Assembly: GCA_965221405.1 (NCBI GenBank)
Contig: CBDCSE010000002.1
Location: 186,001-250,000 of the forward strand
DNA: 64,000 nt
Origin: JAPOUP01 sp965221405
GTDB lineage: Bacteria > Pseudomonadota > Alphaproteobacteria > Rhodobacterales > Rhodobacteraceae
Reading direction: 5' to 3'
The notes beneath the pieces are model-generated. The model saw only the letters and a program-made list of their open reading frames with translations. It had not been told where the DNA came from and did not search any database. The translations under genes were made by a program, and so were the position numbers. The number at the start of each line of letters is the position of its first letter. The first letter of the stretch is position 1. This document shows positions 1-9,422 of the stretch, piece after piece.

Positions 1-328
1 GGGTGGGTGCCACATGGTATGGGTGGATCACCGGGATAAACCCCATCCGCGCGGAGGCGGCGCCATGGCGCCCACCCAGCCGTCCGGCCTGATGTGGTGC
101 CGGGCCTTCGGCGTCCCGCTCTCGCGGGCCAAGGGCGCGGCGCCGCCCAGGGCGGCGGGCCTGGCGGCTGGCGACCGCGCCCGGCCCGCCCGGCGAGGAC
201 CCTCTGGACCGTCCCTTCCGGATCCGACTCACCGACCCCGGCGGGAACCGCCTTCAGCCCGGTGCGCCGGTCGACGGGGGCCTCCCGAAGCGAGAGCATG
301 TCGCGGAGCCTGTTGAACACCGGGACTG
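1..328. other. Unresolved high-GC debris at the left edge
   Basis: No gene I can support. The stretch is very GC-rich and open in several frames on both strands, but none of the translations resembles a protein family I recognise. It abuts an IS30-type end at 329-415, so it is probably part of an insertion-sequence graveyard continuing to the left of the window. Confidence 0.4.
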
Positions 329-415
329 TCGCCGCTGCCTGGCCGATTCGCAGCATCATGCGTCGGCCCCGCTAGGTCTCACCCACATCGGGTGTTGCAC
401 TTCACTGTGGAACGG
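329..415 (-). mobile_element. IS30-type element, terminal fragment only
   Basis: Reading the minus strand, this piece matches the non-coding left end of the IS30-type element at 31683-31772 with a few differences; the shared part includes ACAGTGAAGTGCAACACCCG. The match ends just before the place where the transposase start would lie, so only the terminus of a second, diverged copy survives, in opposite orientation to the copy at 31.7 kb. No transposase remains next to it. Confidence 0.75.
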
Positions 416-521
416 GGGTGGCCAAATATGCAGCTTCGAGCCCATTACCCGTAGAATGGGTGTGCTCGGGATATGTGTAAAAAGTTGTCATGGCATGGAT
501 GCGACACCGGGGATGGTGACA

Positions 522-815
522 TCACTTCACACCCAGCATGGCCTGTCGCAGGATCGCATTCATGCGCGACTGATAGCCCCTGCCTGCGGACTTGAGCCAG
601 GCCAGCACGTCCGCATCCACGCGCACCGTGACCTGCTGCTTGACCGGTCGGTAGAACAGCCCCCGCTTCATCCCTTCGCGTGGGCCATCCGCCATCTCCG
701 GGATGTCGCTGGTATCGATCTCCTCCTCCGGCAACGCCGCCAGGCGCTTCAGATCCTCTTTCTGCGCCTCCGTCAAAGGAGGAAGCGTATCAAGTGTATA
801 TTCAACCGTCTTCAT
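522..815 (-). CDS. brnA: BrnA-type antitoxin
   Basis: Antitoxin and DNA-binding partner of a type II toxin-antitoxin pair; BrnA proteins neutralise the BrnT ribonuclease and repress the operon. The 97-residue product has an acidic N-terminal half, the segment VTVRVDADVLAWLKS near residues 62-76, and a C-terminal stretch YQSRMNAILRQAM typical of the BrnA ribbon-helix-helix-like fold. It lies directly downstream of brnT and overlaps it by 4 bp (812-815), so the two are co-translated. Length is normal and the frame is intact. Confidence 0.88.
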   Translation of the reverse strand: MKTVEYTLDTLPPLTEAQKEDLKRLAALPEEEIDTSDIPEMADGPREGMKRGLFYRPVKQQVTVRVDADVLAWLKSAGRGYQSRMNAILRQAMLGVK

Positions 816-1090
816 ACCTTTTCCTCTCCCTGCGGGTCGCGCCGGGCGGAGATAATGCGGATGATCTCCACCGTCCCCTCCTCGGCGGACGTATGCGCCA
901 CCACAACGATCATCATCCCGTCAACCTCGCCCATGGTCTGCCAGCGCATCTCTCTCCCCTCGATCCGGTCCTGCACAGACGCATGCAACGGATCGAGAAA
1001 CACACGGGTCGCCAGTTCAAAGTCAATGCCATGCCTGCGCCGGTTGCTCAGGTTCTTGGCGCGGTCCCATGTGAAGCGATACTCTGTCAC
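812..1090 (-). CDS. brnT: BrnT-type ribonuclease toxin
   Basis: Toxin of a BrnT/BrnA module; the family (RelE-like fold) cleaves RNA and arrests growth. The 92-residue protein begins with the family hallmark FTWDRAKNLSNRRRHGIDFE at residues 6-25 (an F-W-D-x-x-K-x-x-x-N-x-x-x-HG-F pattern) and ends with a beta-rich IIRIISARR segment. It is first in the operon, as usual for brnTA, with the antitoxin overlapping its stop. No frameshift is seen, so the pair looks functional; it sits between two insertion-sequence graveyards. Confidence 0.88.
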   Translation of the reverse strand: MTEYRFTWDRAKNLSNRRRHGIDFELATRVFLDPLHASVQDRIEGREMRWQTMGEVDGMMIVVVAHTSAEEGTVEIIRIISARRDPQGEEKV

Positions 1091-1197
1091 GCTAAGACTG
1101 TAACGACAATACCGTCATATAACAACCCAACGGCCGATTCTTTCTCCACGGGCCCTGACGGGGCGGTTTGGCGGGAGCGACACCGCGTTCCCGTCGC

Positions 1198-1225
1198 ATG
1201 GCGGGATTTCCGGAAATCCCGCCAT
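1198..1225. repeat. 28-bp perfect palindrome
   Basis: The 14-nt half ATGGCGGGATTTCC is followed directly by its exact reverse complement with no spacer. It lies about 110 bp upstream of brnT in degraded IS-like DNA. It could be an operator, an IS end or a remnant hairpin; the sequence alone does not decide. Confidence 0.6.
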
Positions 1226-1461
1226 TCCACGTCACGTTTGCCCGGTCAACCAGAGTCCCCGCCTTGTGCGGCGCTGGGCGAGCAGCCATACGCCCTTCCC
1301 GGAGGACGTGGCCGACACCCTTGACAGGATCGTTGGCGCTGACCAGATGGCCCCGGAAAACAGATGGCGCCGCGACGAATGGGTGATCGGCGACCGCCCT
1401 GCGAACGAGGGTGGGGCACGCCGTCCCCGGCAACGTGTCCTCGCACAGGTCGGCCGGGGTC

Positions 1462-1566
1462 CGCGATTGGCTCAAGGACCGCCCGGACTGGGCGTTCCAC
1501 TTCACGCCCACATCGGCCTCGTGGATGGACGCCGTCGAGGGGTTCTTCTCGAAGCTGACGATGTGA
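1462..1566 (+). pseudogene. IS630-family transposase, C-terminal fragment
   Basis: In frame, the fragment reads RDWLKDRPDWAFHFTPTSAS followed by WMDAVEGFFSKLTM and a stop. This is the conserved end of IS630-type DDE transposases, where HFTPTSASW precedes the catalytic glutamate region. The residues just upstream (NVSSHRSAGVRDWL) resemble the DNYGTHK motif in decayed form. No upstream transposase domain or start codon can be followed, so this is a relic. Confidence 0.75.
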
Positions 1567-1707
1567 GGGCCTTGCGTGATCCGCGCCGCCTTTCGGTCGT
1601 TTTCCGTCGCTGTCCGGCATGGGGCTGGATCCGACCGGGTCCCGCTCACCACGCTCCTGGATGCCCGGAGCCTGCGGGGCGTCCAGCAGGAACCCTGCGC
1701 CGGACTG

Positions 1708-1986
1708 ACGCTGATCGCCCCCGCCCGGCTGATGCCGGACGACCGCGGGACGCCCGTCAACGGGCCGGGCCATCCTCAGGGGAGGGGAGGCCTTCCCGCC
1801 AACCGGAAGAACGCGCTGCATGCCGTGTACGATGGATCCGGGGAGATGTGCGGGTGGCGGCACATGGTGGACAGTTTCCTCCCGAGGACCGGGGAGTTCC
1901 GGGCGGTCGCGACGCGGTACGACAGGACCGCCGCGCGCTTCGCGGCAGGGATCCACCCCGTCGCCGGCGTGGTCGCCGCGTCATGA
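1708..1986 (+). pseudogene. IS5-family transposase, C-terminal fragment
   Basis: The translation contains LPANRKNALHAVYD and, further on, FRAVATRYDRTAARFAAGIH before the stop at 1984-1986. The order 'PxNR ... MVDSFLPRTGEFRAVATRYD' matches the C-terminal catalytic part of IS5 (IS427-like) transposases (usual form: ERMFxxLKxFRRIATRYDKxAxxFLA). The expected catalytic ER is replaced, and the N-terminal two thirds are missing. The frame runs on from the neighbouring IS630 relic, suggesting nested insertions that decayed together. Confidence 0.65.
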
Positions 1987-2133
1987 GTGTCAACAGGCCC
2001 TGGCAGGGATCACCAAATCTGGCCCGGAGTTCATTTCGCACGAATTCGGCGAAAGTCCGGATTGGAAAAATTGGCACAAGCCCCGGTGGCATAAGTCCCT
2101 TCGTCCGAACGCCACCATTCGCACGGAGTTTCT

Positions 2134-2370
2134 TCAGGTCTTCGCGCACTTCCGGATCAGGTAGACGCTCGCATCCCCGTCTGTCTCCACGCCAAGAAAC
2201 TCATGCCCGCTCTCGCGACAGAAATGCGGGACATCCACAACAGCCGCCGGATCATCCGCCACAAGCCGCAGAACCGAACCTGACGGCAGGCCCTGAAGCC
2301 GCTTGCGCACCTTCAGAACGGGCAAAGGACACAGATATCCGCGTGTGTCGAGTTCAGCGTCAAATTCCAT
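2134..2370 (-). CDS. tusA: TusA/SirA-like sulfur carrier protein
   Basis: Small sulfur-transfer protein of the TusA family, which carries persulfide sulfur for tRNA thiolation, molybdenum cofactor maturation or sulfur metabolism. The 78-residue product opens MEFDAELDTRGYLCPLPVLK with the conserved CPxP motif, whose cysteine is residue 14. I chose the ATG at 2368-2370 because the family is about 75-80 residues and the upstream extension is not family-like. The nearby ccdA and cysG also serve sulfur, thiol and haem chemistry. Confidence 0.85.
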   Translation of the reverse strand: MEFDAELDTRGYLCPLPVLKVRKRLQGLPSGSVLRLVADDPAAVVDVPHFCRESGHEFLGVETDGDASVYLIRKCAKT

Positions 2371-2526
2371 CAAGGCCTGAATTAGGCGAACCTCCACCCC
2401 CCTGTCCACCGGATATATCGGGACAGACATAGAAAGAAGCATGGAGACTCACCCGCCCTATGCATTCCTGATCGCACGCAAGTCGTTGGCGAGTATGCGG
2501 CAATAGAAAGAAACACCGACATTTCC

Positions 2527-2715
2527 CTACTGCGAAAGCCGCTCGCCAAAGCCGATCCCATAATCGGGGCAGAGCTCAGAATCATCCGGTGTGGGGATAT
2601 AGCGTACCCGGATTGCGGTTTCGACCTCACCGACAATCCTGACAGGAAAGTCCCGCACCACACCTGAAGGTGAACACGGTATCTGCTGGGTCGCAGCGGC
2701 CTTGCCGCCAGGCAT
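2527..2715 (-). CDS. Small hypothetical protein (doubtful)
   Basis: I do not recognise it. The 62-residue frame ends with a plausible amphipathic, protein-like stretch (VVRDFPVRIVGEVETAIRVR and onward), and a GGAGG lies only 2 nt before the ATG, which is tight for a ribosome site. It is the only candidate in the 558-bp interval between tusA and ccdA. It may instead be the end of a decayed larger gene. The rest of that interval shows nothing. Confidence 0.3.
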   Translation of the reverse strand: MPGGKAAATQQIPCSPSGVVRDFPVRIVGEVETAIRVRYIPTPDDSELCPDYGIGFGERLSQ

Positions 2716-2928
2716 CGCCTCCGATATGCGCTTTCCGAGATGGAGGCCGTCCGCAGGACATCACGGGTTCCAGATGGGTTCTCGCAGGTTCCCGTAAAAG
2801 CGACCGGCACCTCTCTATAATAGCTGGCTCCGGAAACCCCAATGGAAGCGCGGACGAAAACTTACCGATTTCCGGCAGGACCCAGACACAGCATCTGATC
2901 CTGGCACCGTATCAAATATGGTGAGCGA

Positions 2929-3681
2929 ATGTTCGGCATTGACATAATCGACGCCAGTCTGATCCCGGCCATGACTGTCGCGGTGATCGCGGGATTCCTG
3001 TCGTTCCTTAGCCCCTGTGTGCTTCCGATCGTACCGCCTTATCTCGCCTATATGGGAGGAATTTCCGTCGGAAACCTGGCTGAGGACATGGACGCGCGGC
3101 GACGTGTCCTGCTTTCGGCGTTGTCGTTTGTCCTTGGCCTCTCCACCGTCTTCCTGTTCCTGGGCTTCACCGCTTCGGCATTCGGACGGATTTTCCTGCA
3201 GAACCAGCAGTGGTTCATCGTCATTGCGGGGCTGGTGATAATGGCATTTGGCGCACACTTTCTCGGCATCTTCAGGATCGGCATAATGGATCGGGAACTA
3301 CGCCTTGACGCCGGCGACCGCGGCGGCACGGCGCTCGGAGCCTACGCTCTTGGCCTGGCGTTCGCCTTTGGCTGGACACCCTGTATCGGTCCGCAACTCG
3401 GGTTGATCCTGACATTGGCGGCCACTGAGTCCAGCCTCGTCCGCGGGACGACACTGCTAGGCGTCTACGCGCTTGGCCTCGGCATCCCCTTCCTTCTCGT
3501 CGCCGCCTTCTTCACGCGGCTAACCCGGTTCATGAATTGGATGAAGCGTCACATGGACCGAATAGAGCGAATCACGGGACTGCTTCTGTGGACGGTTGGA
3601 ATGATGATGCTGACAGGTCAGTTCAGCGCGTTTTCTCTCTGGCTGCTGGAATATATCCCTGCACTCGCCACTCTTGGCTAA
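2929..3681 (+). CDS. ccdA: CcdA-type thiol:disulfide transporter
   Basis: Inner-membrane protein of the DsbD/CcdA family that passes reducing equivalents from cytoplasmic thioredoxin across the membrane for cytochrome c maturation and periplasmic disulfide reduction. The 250-residue product has six hydrophobic segments and the two redox cysteines in their standard contexts: SPCVLPIVPP (C30) and TPCIGPQLG (C152). Length and topology are normal. It is divergent from tusA and followed by a 314-bp gap, so probably monocistronic. Confidence 0.93.
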   Translation: MFGIDIIDASLIPAMTVAVIAGFLSFLSPCVLPIVPPYLAYMGGISVGNLAEDMDARRRVLLSALSFVLGLSTVFLFLGFTASAFGRIFLQNQQWFIVIAGLVIMAFGAHFLGIFRIGIMDRELRLDAGDRGGTALGAYALGLAFAFGWTPCIGPQLGLILTLAATESSLVRGTTLLGVYALGLGIPFLLVAAFFTRLTRFMNWMKRHMDRIERITGLLLWTVGMMMLTGQFSAFSLWLLEYIPALATLG

Positions 3682-3995
3682 AGCCATCCAAAGGTTACCG
3701 TCCGCCCCAGTGAAAGGGACATCCATCGACAACAGGATCAGATCGGCCGTCTGGAACGCCTTCGCCAGAAGGAACGAAGTCCAGGACCGCCACATCCTGA
3801 CAACAGCCAATGAGGTGCCTGAAACCCAGCTCCCACCACGAAACCATACGATATGAAACCGGTCCGTGATCCGGCGCACCGGCGGTGACGGCATCGTTCG
3901 GCGCCTCTTTCCGAATGTGCCGCCGCCGGTTACGCGACATGGTCATATAACCTGTCATACGCCCGGATTTCCCGGGCCCCAACTCGGACATCTCC
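3682..3995. other. Intergenic gap, nothing recognisable
   Basis: This 314-bp gap between ccdA and cysG holds only short open frames without family-like content or ribosome sites. It presumably carries the cysG promoter. Confidence 0.5.
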
Positions 3996-5441
3996 ATGGA
4001 CTATCTTCCCATATTTCTGGACATTCGCGGTCGCAGGGTGCTGATCGACGGCGGCGGCACGATTGCCGCACGGCGGGCGGAGCGCGCGCTCTCGGCGGGT
4101 GCCCGTGTGGCCATCTTCGATCCCGAACCATCCGAGGAAATGCGACTCCTGTGCGACACGCGGGATCGTCTTGAGTATCACGCCCGCCTGCCCGAACGGG
4201 ATGATGTCGAGGGCTGCGCCGTGGTTTATGGCGCCTCGGAGAATGACGGGCGTGACGCCGCTCTACATACATGGTCGAGGGAGACGGGGGCGCTTTGCAA
4301 CATCGCCGATGTGACTGACAAATGCGACTTCATAACGCCTTCTGTCGTTGACCGCTCTCCGGTGGTGGTCGCGATTTCCAGTGGCGGTGCCGCGCCGGTC
4401 ATTGCCCGGATCCTGCGCGCGCGCGTCGAGGCGACGCTTCCCGCATCCTACGGGAGACTGGCCGAATTCGTGGCTGCGTTCCGCCAACGCATCGCCGTAT
4501 CGATTTCCGATGGCATTGAACGGCGCCGCTTCTGGGAACGGATGATTGACGGCCCGGCGGGTGACCTTTTCCTTGCCGGCAAAGCGGATCGGGCGAGAGG
4601 TCAGATCGAAGCGGACATCTCCTCAGTCGCCACTGGACAGAAGGGACCGAAAGGAGAGGTCTACCTCGTGGGAGCCGGGCCGGGGGATCCTGACCTGCTT
4701 ACCTTCCGGGCGCTTCGTCTGATGCAGCGCGCCGACGTCGTTCTTTATGACCGGCTCATTGGCGAGGGTATCCTGTCTCTTGTGCGACGGGATGCCGAGC
4801 GGATCAACGTGGGAAAGCTACCGAAAGCCCACACAATGGCGCAGAAGGACATCTCGCGGTTTCTGGTGCGGCTGGCGGGTGAAGGGAAGCGGGTATTGCG
4901 GCTGAAAGGGGGTGACCCATTCATATTCGGCCGCGGCGGAGAGGAGATCGAATCCCTCTCGGCGGCAGGAATAGACTTTCAGGTCGTTCCCGGAATTACC
5001 GCCGCGTCGGGATGCGGCGCCTATGCCGGAATCCCTTTGACACATCGGGATCACGCGCAGACCTGCATATTCATCACCGCGCATGGAAAGGATGGGGTGC
5101 TCGATCTGGATTGGGAAGTCATGATTCGCCCTTTCCAGACGGTCGCGGTCTACATGGGACTCGCGAACCTGAGGCAGCTTGTTGACGGCTTCGGGCACCA
5201 TGGTGTCGACATGGCCACTCCGGTCGCGGTGATCGAGAATGGAACACGTCCGGACCAGGTGGTTGTCACAGGCTATCTATCCGACATCGTAACGAAGTCC
5301 GAACTCGCCCGGATCAAGGGACCGGCAATGATCATTATCGGAACCGTCGTCACGCTCCGCGAAAGGCTCGGCGCACACAAACCTATCGACGGACTCCATG
5401 AAATGAGCCTGTCATCAAGCCGGCGATCCGGCGGCGTGTGA
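3996..5441 (+). CDS. cysG: Siroheme synthase CysG
   Basis: Trifunctional enzyme making siroheme from uroporphyrinogen III: two SAM-dependent methylations, NAD-dependent oxidation of precorrin-2, and iron insertion. The 481-residue protein has the dehydrogenase/ferrochelatase domain at 1-210, with a slightly divergent nucleotide motif (LIDGGGTIAARR instead of GGGEVA) and the conserved NIADVTDKCDF around D105. The SUMT domain starts at 221 (EVYLVGAGPGDPDLLTF) and carries GGDPFIFGRGGEE. Siroheme is the cofactor of sulfite and nitrite reductases, but neither is in the window. Intact and full length. Confidence 0.95.
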   Translation: MDYLPIFLDIRGRRVLIDGGGTIAARRAERALSAGARVAIFDPEPSEEMRLLCDTRDRLEYHARLPERDDVEGCAVVYGASENDGRDAALHTWSRETGALCNIADVTDKCDFITPSVVDRSPVVVAISSGGAAPVIARILRARVEATLPASYGRLAEFVAAFRQRIAVSISDGIERRRFWERMIDGPAGDLFLAGKADRARGQIEADISSVATGQKGPKGEVYLVGAGPGDPDLLTFRALRLMQRADVVLYDRLIGEGILSLVRRDAERINVGKLPKAHTMAQKDISRFLVRLAGEGKRVLRLKGGDPFIFGRGGEEIESLSAAGIDFQVVPGITAASGCGAYAGIPLTHRDHAQTCIFITAHGKDGVLDLDWEVMIRPFQTVAVYMGLANLRQLVDGFGHHGVDMATPVAVIENGTRPDQVVVTGYLSDIVTKSELARIKGPAMIIIGTVVTLRERLGAHKPIDGLHEMSLSSSRRSGGV

Positions 5442-5731
5442 AGCTGGAAGTGACCGGTCGAATGGAGACCCGCGAAGTGGTGAAACGGCCGGCCTCGGGG
5501 CGGCGAAAACTATCCAGGATCCATTCCCCGCAAATGGCCTTAGCCCGCATATATCACCGTATCTGGTCGCATGGTGCGGTATTGAACGATACATGGAGAG
5601 CACAAATCATTGCTGACAGACGGAGAATCTCCGGCGCATCCGCGGCGACATGGAGAACCGGCTCAACGAGTTGCCGGAAGGTTGATGAAGAAGGGGAAGG
5701 CTCGAGGGGAGTCTTTCATCATGGATACGGG

Positions 5732-6217
5732 CTACGGAATTTTCGGCAGCAATATTCCGCTACACTTCAGCCTGGCGTGGTCAATACTGATACTCAGATC
5801 CTCGTTCGGCAGAAAGACCACGGTCAAACCATCAAGGTACGACTCGGCATCTTCCTGTTCGTGGCTGTCACGACCTTGTATGTTCCCATTTTCGATGTTT
5901 CTGCCGATGATGGGGCCCCAGCCTATGATTGTCAGGCGGTTTCCGAAATTCTCCAGGCCCGGGATCGATATTTCCACTATCTCATCCGTATCCTTTTCAT
6001 ACATCTCGAAACTCAGCTGCGCGAAACACCGGCCTGACAAGCATTGCACATCAATGTGCGGATACCGGAAAACCAGGTCGGTGTCCGTATCGTTGACCGT
6101 GCATCGAGGGGTGATGTCTCCAGACCATTCTCCATTCGGTACGCCCGGTTGTTCGGCCCAGGCACGTCCGGCGAGCGCCCCGATCAAGACGATGAGCGCA
6201 AACATCCTGATCTTCAT
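5732..6217 (-). CDS. Hypothetical secreted protein
   Basis: Unrecognised 161-residue protein with a clear Sec signal peptide (MKIRMFALIVLIGALAGRAWA, cleavage expected after AWA). The start at 6215-6217 is chosen because it opens the signal peptide and is preceded by GGAGG at good spacing. The mature part is acidic with three cysteines (RCTVND, VQCLSGRCF) that could form disulfides, plus a C-terminal KCSG. Likely periplasmic. Its function cannot be read from neighbours: cysG lies on the other strand and trkH is transcribed separately. Confidence 0.7.
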   Translation of the reverse strand: MKIRMFALIVLIGALAGRAWAEQPGVPNGEWSGDITPRCTVNDTDTDLVFRYPHIDVQCLSGRCFAQLSFEMYEKDTDEIVEISIPGLENFGNRLTIIGWGPIIGRNIENGNIQGRDSHEQEDAESYLDGLTVVFLPNEDLSISIDHARLKCSGILLPKIP

Positions 6218-6651
6218 AATCCGGCCTCCACAATTTGAGTCATGCCCGTGAGTGGGTGACTGCGGCATATCAGGACATCCTGAAAGAAAAGGCGTCGTTT
6301 CTCGGGGAGAATGAGATATGCCAATGACTCCGATACAGCCACACCACCGCTGAATCAAGCGGTATCGTCCGCTGACGCTCTGACGGGCTCTTCGCAACAG
6401 TGTCGGGAGGACGTCAGGGATCCAAGGATACGATGGACTTGCAGTGCACCGGCAAAGAGAGGGGGCGGCCAGCAGGCAACACTCTGCGCCGTATTATGTC
6501 CGCCTGCCGTCAGTTGGAGTTGTAAAGGGAACAGGAGCCCCCGATATTGTCGTCGTCAGGGGCGAAGCTACCCGCCGGACAGCCCATGCCGCGCATCCTG
6601 CGGTTGATGCTATTCGCAGCTCGGGAGTCTCCCTCCTGACCAATGGGTCAT
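6218..6651. other. Intergenic gap, no gene
   Basis: These 434 bp lie between the secreted protein and the 3' end of trkH. Only unsupported short frames are present. A stretch near 6493-6512 (TATGTCCGCCTGCCGTCAGT) resembles one near 9306-9325, but the similarity is too short to call a repeat. Confidence 0.45.
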
Positions 6652-8097
6652 TCACGCTCTCCAGAAATTGAATGTCAGTATCGCGAATACGACCATAAGC
6701 TCGAGGCGCCCGATAAGCATCGCTGCCGCGAGCAGCCACTTCGCCGCGTCGTTAAGCGGCGCGAAATTGCCGGACGGCCCGATATGCTCACCCAGTCCGG
6801 GACCGATGTTCGCCAACGCGGCCGCCGCCCCGGACACCGACGTGATCAGATCAAGACCGGTCATACTGAGCAGAACGGAAAGCACACCTAGCGTGACGAC
6901 AAACGCCACGACGAAAACCATGACCGAGTTCAGCACTTCATCACTCACCGGACGGCCGTCATATCTAGGCGTGAAGACCCCATGCGGTGTGTGAATTCCG
7001 TGGATCCGAGCACGGATGGTGGCGATGAGCAACTGGTAACGGAAGACCTTGATGGAGCAGCTCGTGGAACCCGCACAGCCACCGACCAGGCCGGTGAAAA
7101 AAATGAGCACGACCACAAACGCACCCCATGTCTGGTAATCCGCACTGGAGTAACCGGTTCCCGTCAGGATGGATATGACGTTGAAGAGCGTTTCGCGGAG
7201 CGAAACCTCAAGGCCGGTCCCCTCCATGACCCGGAAACCGCATACAACCGCGACCAATACGGCGGCGATCACGAAGAATCCCCTGATCTGCGGGTCTTTC
7301 ACCAGCGGCCCCGCGCTGCCTCCCATGAGCTGCACGTAACGCACGAACGGCAGGCTCGCGAGGGCCATGAATATGGCGGCGACGTATTCCGGCCCTCCCT
7401 TGAACGCTCCGAAGGAACTATCATACGTGGAGAAACCTCCGGTCGCCACCGTTGTCAACGCATGGTTGAACGCATGAAAGCTCGGCATGCCTACGGCAAA
7501 ATAGGCGAAATAGCAGGCAACGGTCAGCGCAATGTAAGCACCTGATATGCTTGATGCAATCTGGGCGGCGCGCGGCAGTACCTTGCCCTCGCCCCCGAAA
7601 CTCTCGCTACGGAATATCTGCATGCCGCCAATACGGAGTTCGGGTAAAAACACCATGGCGACAACGATGATCCCGACCCCGCCGAACCACTGCAGCATCG
7701 AACGCCAAAGGAGCACGCTCTCGGGCAAGGTCTCAAGATCGGTGAACACCGTGGCACCGGTGGTCGTAAGTCCGGACATAGCCTCGAAAAAAGCGTCAAC
7801 GAAACGCGTATCCGGATCTCCCAGAAGGAATGGAACCGCGCCAAAGAATGGCAGCGTAAGCCATACACCGGTTGTCATCAGGAAGACCTGCTGGATTTTC
7901 AGCCGCTCCCCGACACCATTGGCGCAGGCAAGAGCTGTCGTGATCCCCAGCATCGCCGTCACGACCGCCGACTCAAGAAAAATCACCCAATGATCATTGC
8001 CGAAGAAGATGTCCACGGCCATCGGCAGGAGCATCGCCGCTCCCAGGGCGGCGACGAGCAGGCCTGTGACATATCCTACTGGACGTAGGTCGAGCAT
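6652..8097 (-). CDS. trkH: TrkH-type potassium uptake channel
   Basis: Integral membrane K+ translocating subunit of the Trk system, partnered with TrkA. The 481-residue protein shows the four pore repeats typical of TrkH, with selectivity-filter segments such as MSGLTTTGATVF, LTTVATGGFSTYD, LTGTGYSSADYQTW and ALANIGPGLGEHIGP. I prefer the ATG at 8095-8097 (MLDLRPVGYV), which matches the usual N-terminus; a TTG seven codons upstream with GGAG just before it is an alternative. No TrkA gene is nearby, and the gene stands alone between gaps. Confidence 0.92.
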   Translation of the reverse strand: MLDLRPVGYVTGLLVAALGAAMLLPMAVDIFFGNDHWVIFLESAVVTAMLGITTALACANGVGERLKIQQVFLMTTGVWLTLPFFGAVPFLLGDPDTRFVDAFFEAMSGLTTTGATVFTDLETLPESVLLWRSMLQWFGGVGIIVVAMVFLPELRIGGMQIFRSESFGGEGKVLPRAAQIASSISGAYIALTVACYFAYFAVGMPSFHAFNHALTTVATGGFSTYDSSFGAFKGGPEYVAAIFMALASLPFVRYVQLMGGSAGPLVKDPQIRGFFVIAAVLVAVVCGFRVMEGTGLEVSLRETLFNVISILTGTGYSSADYQTWGAFVVVLIFFTGLVGGCAGSTSCSIKVFRYQLLIATIRARIHGIHTPHGVFTPRYDGRPVSDEVLNSVMVFVVAFVVTLGVLSVLLSMTGLDLITSVSGAAAALANIGPGLGEHIGPSGNFAPLNDAAKWLLAAAMLIGRLELMVVFAILTFNFWRA

Positions 8098-8227
8098 GAC
8101 ATCACGGCATGGACGCAACTCCGGTTCCAGCCAAGTGCGGTATCGGCGCCATCCCCATCAGGGTCTCCGGCGCATGATTTTCCTGGCAGGTCGGTCATAT
8201 GGAATACCCGGACGCGAACCGGATCAA

Positions 8228-9193
8228 TCACCGAAGCGAATCGAACAGCAGCGGGTCGAGGCTATTTCCGGAGAACGTCCCACCTTCGTAAATGACGCTT
8301 ACGGCATCATGGCTATGCAGACTCTCGCGATGAACGGCGATCACCCGAAAATCTCCTATCCGACCGTCGACCTCCAGCCGCTGGCAGAACAGACGCGCCG
8401 CATCTTCCACGAAAACGGGGTTCGCGGCGTTCAGTTCAGCGAATGCCTGCTCGTCCTCGCGTTTGACCATCACCTGGGTTTCGGTCGGTACAGCGGCACG
8501 GCAGATCTCGACGAGATCCTCGAACCAGAGACACCCTTTCCCCTCGGCAAGTTCAACGGAAATCCGTGCCGCGGAACGCTGCGAATGCGGTGTCGCCAAT
8601 TGATGACGCGCCAGCCGGGCATGCTCGGATAGCTCCAGAGAACACGGACAGGTGGAGGAATAGACATAGTCAAGATGCATCATCCTCTGCCGCGTTCCCG
8701 ACCGCTCGACAAGTTCCAGAGCGATATCGTAATACTGGAAACCCTCCAGCCCGGACCGCAGGCTCGCAACCTGCATCGGGAACGCGAACCGCATCTGTAT
8801 ACGTGCATCCAGGCTATCGAGATCGGTCTTGTACGCATCGAGGGCCCCGTCCATCACCTCATAGCCTGAACCCGATGCGGCATGCCGGTAAAACGTCCGA
8901 ATTATGCGCGACATGTTGATGCCCTTTCTCCCGGCATCCAGGGATACCGTACCGGTCACTGACGTCTCCAGTTCCCGAATTCCATTGTCCCGCGTCTGAT
9001 AGCGCACCGGCAGACGAAACCCGGATATCCCAACATGCTGGATTTTTCGCCTCGCGCCCCTGACAATGGCCTCGGGATCATTCTGCGGGTCGGGAAGCGA
9101 AGCCCGATAGGCCTCGCTAACCTCAAACCCCTCCGGATATCCGCGTGAAAGGCCTCCCGGGCACTCCCCGACCCGCTTCCCGTGAACATCCAT
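8228..9193 (-). CDS. folE2: GTP cyclohydrolase FolE2 (type IB)
   Basis: Metal-promiscuous GTP cyclohydrolase I of the FolE2/COG1469 family, making dihydroneopterin triphosphate for folate synthesis. The 321-residue protein carries VGISGFRLPVRYQTRDNG near the N-terminus and the STCPCSLELSEHARLARHQ motif, whose cysteine region binds the catalytic metal. The start at 9191-9193 is preceded by AAGGGGA at good spacing. In many bacteria FolE2 is a zinc-independent back-up under Zur control; I found no convincing Zur box upstream, so regulation is unknown. Confidence 0.93.
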   Translation of the reverse strand: MDVHGKRVGECPGGLSRGYPEGFEVSEAYRASLPDPQNDPEAIVRGARRKIQHVGISGFRLPVRYQTRDNGIRELETSVTGTVSLDAGRKGINMSRIIRTFYRHAASGSGYEVMDGALDAYKTDLDSLDARIQMRFAFPMQVASLRSGLEGFQYYDIALELVERSGTRQRMMHLDYVYSSTCPCSLELSEHARLARHQLATPHSQRSAARISVELAEGKGCLWFEDLVEICRAAVPTETQVMVKREDEQAFAELNAANPVFVEDAARLFCQRLEVDGRIGDFRVIAVHRESLHSHDAVSVIYEGGTFSGNSLDPLLFDSLR

Positions 9194-9422
9194 CGCGGTC
9201 CCCTTCATTATGGCACCCGCAGCCTACCGGTGAGCGGCTCCAGACGTTCCACATCCACGCCCCGATAACTGGCGTCAGACAACGCCGATCCCGCACGGCA
9301 GGATACTATGTCCGCCTCCCGTCCGTAAGCGGGGGCGAGACCGTCGGATCGCTTCATCGGCGACATCCTTCCAACACTCCGCGGCTTTCGCAAGTTTCGC
9401 ATATCGAGACTGGGCCAATCAA

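Noticed and set aside
6493..9325. Similar 20-mers near 6493 and 9306 (TATGTCCGCCTsCCGTCmGT)
   Set aside because: The similarity is limited to about 20 nt with mismatches and no flanking match, so I do not call a dispersed repeat.
9194..9422. Zur box upstream of folE2
   Set aside because: I looked for a TGTTATA-N-TATAACA-like palindrome and found none convincing.
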